Source: Listeria marthii FSL S4-120 (GTDB lineage: Bacteria; Bacillota; Bacilli; Lactobacillales; Listeriaceae). Taken from it: a stretch of DNA of 9,065 bases. Within the stretch, counting starts at the first letter, position 1. Every line of letters starts with the position of its first letter. Shown here piece after piece: positions 4,852 to 9,065 of the stretch. The notes beneath the pieces were generated by a model. The model was given only the letters and a program-made list of their open reading frames with translations. It made no database searches and was not told the DNA's origin. The stretch spans positions 2,258,688 to 2,267,752 of the forward strand of contig CM001047.1 of assembly GCA_000183865.1 (NCBI GenBank). The letters are read 5' to 3'. Both the position numbers and the translations under genes were made by a program.

Positions 4852-5603
4852 TATAAGAATTTCTCGAAAAAACTAACCCCTTGCAGCATTCCTTCGACAG
4901 AAACTTTATGTTTCGCATTATCGTCAATGATAAATTGCACATTGTCCGCCAAGCTTTCTTCCACAAGTGTTTGGTAAAGTTTTTCACTATAAGCAAAAGG
5001 CACAACATCGTCTTTTTTCCCGTGCCAAAGCAGCAATGGACGGTTGTTTATTTTAGTAATATTTTGAGTCAGATCATATTTTTGTAAGGATAAGATTCGC
5101 TCATCAACATCATATGGAAATGTTAGTCCTTGTGCCAAAGCATATTTAGATAATTCCTTAGCAAAATCAACATAGTAGGCGCTACCCATTAAGCTAACTG
5201 CCACTTTAATATCTTCATGTTGCCCAAGAAGCCCAAGCGAAGTGATAGCTCCCATCGAAACTCCCCCAACACCAATGCGATTCGGATCCGTTTTCCCAGC
5301 TTTCATTAGTTCAGCTGTAATTAACGGAAATTCCTTGATATTCGTTTCTATCACATCCCAAAAGAACGTAGCTTGATCTTCCGGATTAGCCCCTTGAAGA
5401 CGTTCCCCGTGTATCTTCGCATCTGGTAAAATCACTCGAAAGCCGCGCTGTGCAAGTAAATAACCGTAATGTAAATACAGTTCTTTCTGAGAAGTAAAAC
5501 CATGATAAAAAATAATCGTTGGTAACATTTTATCAGCATTTTCGCTGTTGCTAATATGTAAAACTGGTATTCCCGCAATTTGTTCATTTTCTACTTGAAT
5601 CAT
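4851..5603 (-). CDS. yitV: Alpha/beta-hydrolase esterase (YitV)
   Basis: This 250-residue serine hydrolase has all catalytic elements visible. The oxyanion strand is IIFYHGFTS (30-38). The nucleophile elbow is GGVSMG (113-118), with Ser116. The acid is in WHGKKDDVVP (193-202, Asp198 or Asp199), and the histidine in AKHKVS (230-235) is His232. There is no signal peptide, so it is a cytoplasmic esterase or peptidase-like hydrolase; the natural substrate is unknown. The ATG at 5603 has a GAGG site 7-10 nt upstream. It is divergent from yitU and precedes yitW by 64 nt on the same strand, an adjacency also found in Bacillus. No terminator follows its stop codon; the Fur-type box begins there instead. 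Confidence 0.9.
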   Translation of the reverse strand: MIQVENEQIAGIPVLHISNSENADKMLPTIIFYHGFTSQKELYLHYGYLLAQRGFRVILPDAKIHGERLQGANPEDQATFFWDVIETNIKEFPLITAELMKAGKTDPNRIGVGGVSMGAITSLGLLGQHEDIKVAVSLMGSAYYVDFAKELSKYALAQGLTFPYDVDERILSLQKYDLTQNITKINNRPLLLWHGKKDDVVPFAYSEKLYQTLVEESLADNVQFIIDDNAKHKVSVEGMLQGVSFFEKFL

Positions 5604-5656
5604 TGTGAAGCCTCATTTCTATAAGGTTTATTAAGCTATTGTAAAGGTCGGAATCA

Positions 5657-5685
5657 TTTACAAATTTGTGATAAACGTCTATCAT
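5657..5685 (+). promoter_or_regulatory. Promoter of yitU with overlapping dyads
   Basis: TTTACA (5657-5662), 17 nt, TATCAT (5680-5685); each element matches consensus at 5 of 6. ACAAATTTGT (5660-5669) is a perfect 10-bp palindrome overlapping the -35 end. TGATAAACGTCTATCA (5669-5684) is a 16-bp dyad with one mismatched pair that covers the -10. The opposite strand carries a TACAAT (5638-5643) that may serve yitV. Confidence 0.5.
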
Positions 5686-5692
5686 TAATGTG

Positions 5693-5723
5693 TGCCCTTA
5701 TTTTAGCATGAAGGGGCAGTTTT
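5693..5723 (+). promoter_or_regulatory. Hairpin with short T-tract in the yitU leader
   Basis: TGCCCTT (5693-5699) pairs with AAGGGGCA (5711-5718) with one bulged G around an 11-nt loop, followed by GTTTT. It sits at the start of the predicted leader and ends 19 nt before the ribosome binding site. It could be a weak attenuator or a stabilising 5' hairpin. I see no known riboswitch fold. Confidence 0.3.
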
Positions 5724-5754
5724 GAACCAACCATATGAATTAAAGGAGCAAACT

Positions 5755-6567
5755 ATGTCTAAAAAATTAATCGTACTAGACCTTGACGGCACAACCCTTA
5801 GAGATGATCTAACTATCTCCTCGCATACAAAAAACACTTTAGAAAAAGCACGCATGGCAGGTCATGAAGTAATGATCGCAACTGGCCGTCCATACCGAAT
5901 TAGCGGTTCTTACTATCACGAACTTGGATTAACCACACCGATTGTTAATTTCAACGGCGCTGTTTATCATCATCCTAGACTTACTACATTTGCTGAAGGA
6001 TACCATCATGCCATTGATTTACACGTTGTTCACGAGTTACTTGATTTCTCCAACGGCTTTGCCTTAGATAATATCGCAGCTGAAGTACAGGACAATGTCT
6101 TTTTGAAAGAACACAACAACAGTGTCCCTGAAACCTTCCATTTAGGTACAGAAAATATCGTATTCGGAAACATCCGTGATGCTATTCAATCCGATGCTAC
6201 TTCCTTATTATTTTTCGGAAAAATGGATCAACTAGATTTAATTAGCAAACATTTAGATGAATCACTTTCTGGCGTTATTTCCCACCATACATGGGGAGCA
6301 TCCGCTTGGCCTGCAGTGGAAATTATTAAATTTGGTATCCACAAAGCAATCGGTGTTCAAGCTGCTGCCAAAACACTAGGCTTTGATCGTAAAGATATCA
6401 TTGCATTTGGTGACGAGACGAACGACTTACAAATGCTCGATTATGCAGGTGTTGGCGTTGCAATGGGCAATGCGGCTGAATCTGTTAAAAACGTAGCCAA
6501 CGTAGTAACCGCCTCTAACCAAGATGATGGCATCGCTCTATATTTAGAAGAAAATTTAAACTTATAA
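5755..6567 (+). CDS. yitU: Cof-type HAD-family phosphatase (YitU)
   Basis: This 270-residue HAD phosphatase has a type IIB (Cof) cap, with all four HAD motifs. Motif I is DLDGTTL (9-15), with nucleophile Asp9 and acid Asp11. Motif II is ATGRP (42-46), with Thr43. Motif III lysine lies in FGIHKAIG (193-200, Lys197). Motif IV is FGDETNDLQML (218-228), with Asp220 and Asp224. The cap lies between motifs II and III, about 80-185. In Bacillus, YitU is one of several enzymes able to dephosphorylate the riboflavin intermediate ARPP, and Cof proteins generally act on small phosphorylated metabolites. The start is the ATG at 5755, six nt after AAAGGAG; a TTG at 5722 in frame has no such site. It is divergent from yitV and convergent with yitT. 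Confidence 0.93.
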   Translation: MSKKLIVLDLDGTTLRDDLTISSHTKNTLEKARMAGHEVMIATGRPYRISGSYYHELGLTTPIVNFNGAVYHHPRLTTFAEGYHHAIDLHVVHELLDFSNGFALDNIAAEVQDNVFLKEHNNSVPETFHLGTENIVFGNIRDAIQSDATSLLFFGKMDQLDLISKHLDESLSGVISHHTWGASAWPAVEIIKFGIHKAIGVQAAAKTLGFDRKDIIAFGDETNDLQMLDYAGVGVAMGNAAESVKNVANVVTASNQDDGIALYLEENLNL

Positions 6568-6568
6568 T

Positions 6569-6645
6569 AAAAAGCTGCAAGTATGGTCTTACAAAAGTTA
6601 GGAGTTCTAATTTTTGGTTCAAGAGCCATTACCTTGCAGCTTTTT
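6569..6645. terminator. Long imperfect hairpin acting as bidirectional terminator of yitU and yitT
   Basis: AAAAAGCTGCAAG (6569-6581) pairs perfectly with CTTGCAGCTTTTT (6633-6645). Inside it TGG/CCA and CTT/AAG continue the stem, and CAAAAGTTAG (6592-6601) pairs with CTAATTTTTG (6607-6616) around a 5-nt loop. The whole 77-nt convergent gap folds as one arm, with T-runs at both ends, and abuts both stop codons. Confidence 0.88.
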
Positions 6646-7548
6646 TTACATCATTTTATTTTTATACATTGCCATTGCTAATTTTTGGTCCGCTTCTGAA
6701 CGAAAATCACCGAACACGCTAGACGTCTCCATAACATTAATAAAGGCTTTAGGGTCAAATTCTCCAACAATATGCGTAATATCATATAATTCATAACGCG
6801 TGATCACCATAATTAACATCGCCACATCTTCTTTTGAGTAACCGCCCATCGCATCTACAACTGTAATACCTCGCACCATGTTCTCATGAATTGCTTTAAT
6901 AACAGTTTCGGAGTGTTGCGTCATAATCATCACTGTTAATTTCTGATGTCTCGTATGAATAATATCAATTACTCTACTTTGAACATACAAAGAAATGAGC
7001 GTATAGAGCGCGAATGTCCAATCATACGCAAATCCTGCCACAATTATAATAACCCCATTTAGGAGCAAGAAATACTTTCCGAAAGAACGCCCTGTCTTAA
7101 TTGTTATGTACATTGCTACGATATCTAGTCCGCCAGTAGAAATACCAAATTTCAAAGCCAAACCAATACCTACAGAAGCAATTAACGCCCCAAAAATCGC
7201 ATTAAGCAAAATATCGTTGGACACTTGCACTTCTGGAATAACAATCAAGAAAAAAGACATAAAAGCAACTGTCAAAAAGCTGAAAACAGTAAAGGATTTC
7301 CCTACTTTTAACCAGCCTAAAATTGCCACTGGAATATTTAATAACAGAACAAGCAGCCCTGTCGAAATTGAAATATTCATTGAATCACGTAACATGTCTG
7401 AACCTAGTTGTGCAACCCCATTTAATCCAGCAGCATAAACTTGTGCTGGTATTAAAAAGAAGTTCATGCCAATTGCATTTAAAAGTGCTGCTATAATCGC
7501 AATGGCGGTTTTTTTAGCATATTCTTTATATACTATTTTTGAACTCAT
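6646..7548 (-). CDS. yitT: YitT-family membrane protein (DUF161 plus DUF2179)
   Basis: The 300-residue product has an N-terminal membrane domain of about five or six helices (roughly 13-33, 61-80, 86-105, 112-134, 158-176 and a weaker one near 178-192). The family stretch ALKFGISTGGLDIVA lies at 131-145. A soluble C-terminal DUF2179 domain follows (about 203-290), including VRGITVVDAMGGYSKED (225-241). The family is widespread in Firmicutes; its transport or sensing role is not established. The start is the ATG at 7546-7548, eight nt after AAAGGAG. An in-frame ATG at 7617 would add 23 polar and basic residues but has no ribosome binding site of this quality and covers the spacer. It is the last gene of the addA-side minus-strand unit, 83 nt after yisL. 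Confidence 0.9.
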   Translation of the reverse strand: MSSKIVYKEYAKKTAIAIIAALLNAIGMNFFLIPAQVYAAGLNGVAQLGSDMLRDSMNISISTGLLVLLLNIPVAILGWLKVGKSFTVFSFLTVAFMSFFLIVIPEVQVSNDILLNAIFGALIASVGIGLALKFGISTGGLDIVAMYITIKTGRSFGKYFLLLNGVIIIVAGFAYDWTFALYTLISLYVQSRVIDIIHTRHQKLTVMIMTQHSETVIKAIHENMVRGITVVDAMGGYSKEDVAMLIMVITRYELYDITHIVGEFDPKAFINVMETSSVFGDFRSEADQKLAMAMYKNKMM

Positions 7549-7631
7549 TTTCTTCTCTCCTTTTTTGGCCCTAACATAACATACCAACTTTCCAGAGAAA
7601 AGAGAAGTCTTTTTCATTATTTTTTTGATTT

Positions 7632-7994
7632 TTAGTCAAATAATGGATATCCCCCTGATAAATAGAAGCCCAGCGATACCGTAATCACTACAACAATAAC
7701 AAAAATCATTAAAAACATGCCCGTTGGTTTTTGTTGTTTTCGATAACTAAGCAGCATCTCTACAACGCCAATCACAATAATGCCCATTAGAATTTTAAAT
7801 ATCGCTAGAATCCAACTTTGTTCCACACTGTACTGCACCATCATAATTCCACTTAGGATAACGAGAATATAAAAAACTCGATTAATCATTTGTAACATCG
7901 TAAAGCTTTTTGCTGATTTAGAATAAATGAGTAAAGCTGTAACCGTCAATACAACAATGGCTACCCAAGAAATTAAATGAATATAACCCCACAT
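7632..7994 (-). CDS. yisL: YisL-family membrane protein (DUF1516)
   Basis: This 120-residue protein has four predicted membrane helices (about 3-24, 38-55, 61-82 and 93-113) and the N-terminal [10 protein letters not shown] typical of the YisL family. No enzymatic or transport function is known. The ATG at 7994 is 19 nt after the stop of the yisK-like gene, with purine-rich AGGAAGAAGGAAA upstream, so it should be co-transcribed with that gene. The yisK-yisL adjacency is also found in Bacillus, which supports both names and suggests a shared role. Confidence 0.9.
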   Translation of the reverse strand: MWGYIHLISWVAIVVLTVTALLIYSKSAKSFTMLQMINRVFYILVILSGIMMVQYSVEQSWILAIFKILMGIIVIGVVEMLLSYRKQQKPTGMFLMIFVIVVVITVSLGFYLSGGYPLFD

Positions 7995-8013
7995 ACTATT
8001 TCCTTCTTCCTTT

Positions 8014-8862
8014 TTAAGATTTTCTCACTTGATTAGTTAACGTACCAATTTTATCGATAGTAATTTCAACAATGTCCCCATCCTGTAGAAAAGTTGGCGG
8101 GTTCATCCCCTTACCTACACCACTTGGAGTTCCCGTAGCTATTATATCACCAGGAATTAGCGTATGTCCTTTTGATAGATCCGAAATAATTCGAGCCAAG
8201 TTAAATATAAACTTATCTGTAGAGTCCGATTGCCTCACGTCACCATTTACTCTCGTTTCAATATGGAAAGTAAGTTCTTCGTTTGGATCGTTTTCAAGTA
8301 CATACGGGCCAATCGGACAACTTGCATCAAGGCTTTTTCCAATATAAAATTGTTTATGTTTTTTCTGAAGGTCTCGAGCTGTAACATCATTTAAAATAGT
8401 AAAGCCAAAAATAGCAGATAGCGCTTCTTTTTCGGATATATCTCTGACTTCTTTCCCTATAATAACTGCGAGTTCCCCTTCATAATCGAGTTGTTCGGTT
8501 ATATTTTGATGAAGCTCAATCTGACCGTTGTGAGGTAATAAGCTATTAGCACTCTTTGTAAATACAAGAATGTGCTCCGGAACATCTTCTTTACTTCCCA
8601 TTTCCAATACATGATTATAATAATTTTTCCCGATAGCGATAATATTATTTGGCGGTGTAAAAGGAATTTGAATCTCCACATCAGCCAAATCAATATTTCC
8701 TTCGATCCCTTGTAATTCAGGAAGTGCTGGTTTTTCTTTGATAAAATCCAATAGAGTTGCTGGCGGATTTGAAAAAATTGTTTTTGCAGGGATAATTTTA
8801 TTTTCAGATGTTAGCACGCCGTAATCAAAATGCTCCTGATACAGATAACTCAACCATTTCAT
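8014..8862 (-). CDS. yisK: FAH-superfamily hydrolase/decarboxylase (YisK-like)
   Basis: This 282-residue protein of the fumarylacetoacetate hydrolase fold acts on beta-diketo or oxo acids using a bound divalent metal. Visible motifs are [16 protein letters not shown] (74-89), [12 protein letters not shown] (125-136) with metal ligands Glu128 and Glu130, [17 protein letters not shown] (156-172) with Asp159 as third ligand, [12 protein letters not shown] (175-186) and [11 protein letters not shown] (242-252). The resemblance to Bacillus YisK, reported as an oxaloacetate decarboxylase, is strong by eye, so an oxaloacetate or acylpyruvate substrate is likely. The ATG at 8862 immediately follows the addA stop (TAAATG), and its AAAGGAAGG site lies inside the addA coding end, implying translational coupling. 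yisL follows after 19 nt. Confidence 0.9.
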   Translation of the reverse strand: MKWLSYLYQEHFDYGVLTSENKIIPAKTIFSNPPATLLDFIKEKPALPELQGIEGNIDLADVEIQIPFTPPNNIIAIGKNYYNHVLEMGSKEDVPEHILVFTKSANSLLPHNGQIELHQNITEQLDYEGELAVIIGKEVRDISEKEALSAIFGFTILNDVTARDLQKKHKQFYIGKSLDASCPIGPYVLENDPNEELTFHIETRVNGDVRQSDSTDKFIFNLARIISDLSKGHTLIPGDIIATGTPSGVGKGMNPPTFLQDGDIVEITIDKIGTLTNQVRKS

Positions 8863-9065
8863 TTAAAGACCTTCCTTTGTGTTTATTTGGCATATATGTT
8901 GTCCATCGAAGAAATATAGATATGCTTTAGTGACTTTTTTCCCGCTAATAGCTTGAATAGCTTCCGCGTAGAGTTTAATCTGAATTTGATATCGTTCTTT
9001 CATTACCTTTTCAGCAGCTTCCCAATCCGCGTATCGTCCTTCTATTTTGTCTGTTTTATAGTCAA
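8863..9065 (-). CDS. addA: ATP-dependent helicase/nuclease subunit A, C-terminal end (partial)
   Basis: Only the last 66 codons and the stop are in the window; the gene continues beyond the right edge. The fragment starts with DYKTDKIEGRY, containing the D-Y-K-T core of the RecB-type PD-(D/E)XK nuclease. The QIQIKLYAEAI segment matches the downstream Q-x-x-x-Y motif of the same nuclease family. The chain ends in KAYLYFFDGQHICQI and a short tail, as in AddA. AddAB processes double-strand breaks for RecA-dependent repair. Its TAA stop directly abuts the ATG of the yisK-like gene. Confidence 0.85.
   Translation of the reverse strand, partial: DYKTDKIEGRYADWEAAEKVMKERYQIQIKLYAEAIQAISGKKVTKAYLYFFDGQHICQINTKEGL

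Noticed and set aside
5669..5684. TGATAAACGTCTATCA as a CcpA cre site or a Fur box
   Set aside because: The spacing from TG to the central CG is 5 rather than 4 for cre, and the arms are 7-2-7 rather than 7-1-7 for Fur. It is kept only as an unassigned dyad.
5722..5754. TTG start at 5722 for yitU (281 aa)
   Set aside because: HAD motif I normally lies within the first 10-15 residues, and AAAGGAG directly precedes the ATG at 5755.
7549..7617. ATG start at 7617 for yitT (323 aa)
   Set aside because: The added 23 residues cover the good AAAGGAG site and are unlike the family N-terminus; the ATG at 7548 is preferred.

Overview
This window is Listeria chromosomal DNA, most likely L. monocytogenes or a close relative. 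Codon use is low-GC Firmicute with strong AGGAGG-type ribosome binding sites. From memory, the gene order matches the EGD-e block lmo2254 to lmo2267 (purine permease, small membrane protein, PfpI-type protein, lhrA region, orphan PTS IIA, GNAT, YitW, YitV, YitU, YitT, YisL, YisK-like, addA). No lookup was possible. It is a core housekeeping region: I see no phage, transposon, CRISPR array, tRNA or rRNA.

Left part (1-2336). A pair of inverted PurR-type boxes precedes an AzgA-class purine permease that ends at a strong terminator. Next comes a small two- to three-TM protein with a GTG start and no good Shine-Dalgarno site. A shared bidirectional terminator separates it from a convergent DJ-1/PfpI-family gene, whose promoter carries an inverted repeat.

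Middle (2337-4400). The 504-bp gap without a convincing protein gene holds a minus-strand RNA gene of about 268 nt with its own promoter, internal hairpins and intrinsic terminator. Position and length fit the Hfq-binding small RNA LhrA. To its right, a 63-aa coiled-coil/TM protein gene is divergent from an orphan lactose/cellobiose-type PTS IIA gene, which runs tail to tail, with a 10-bp overlap, into a GNAT acetyltransferase gene.

Right part (4400-9065). yitW, yitV, yitU and yitT keep the adjacency known from Bacillus. yitW (MIP18/SufT-like Fe-S assembly protein) has a good Fur-type box over its promoter. yitU (HAD phosphatase) converges on yitT at a long 77-nt imperfect hairpin. yitT, yisL, a yisK-like FAH-fold gene and the 3' end of addA form one tightly packed minus-strand unit; the addA stop and the yisK-like start are adjacent (TAAATG).

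No obviously new multi-gene system is present. The best leads are regulatory: the Fur-type box at yitW, the PurR boxes, dyads between divergent genes, an orphan PTS IIA that keeps its phosphorylatable histidine, and the lhrA locus.
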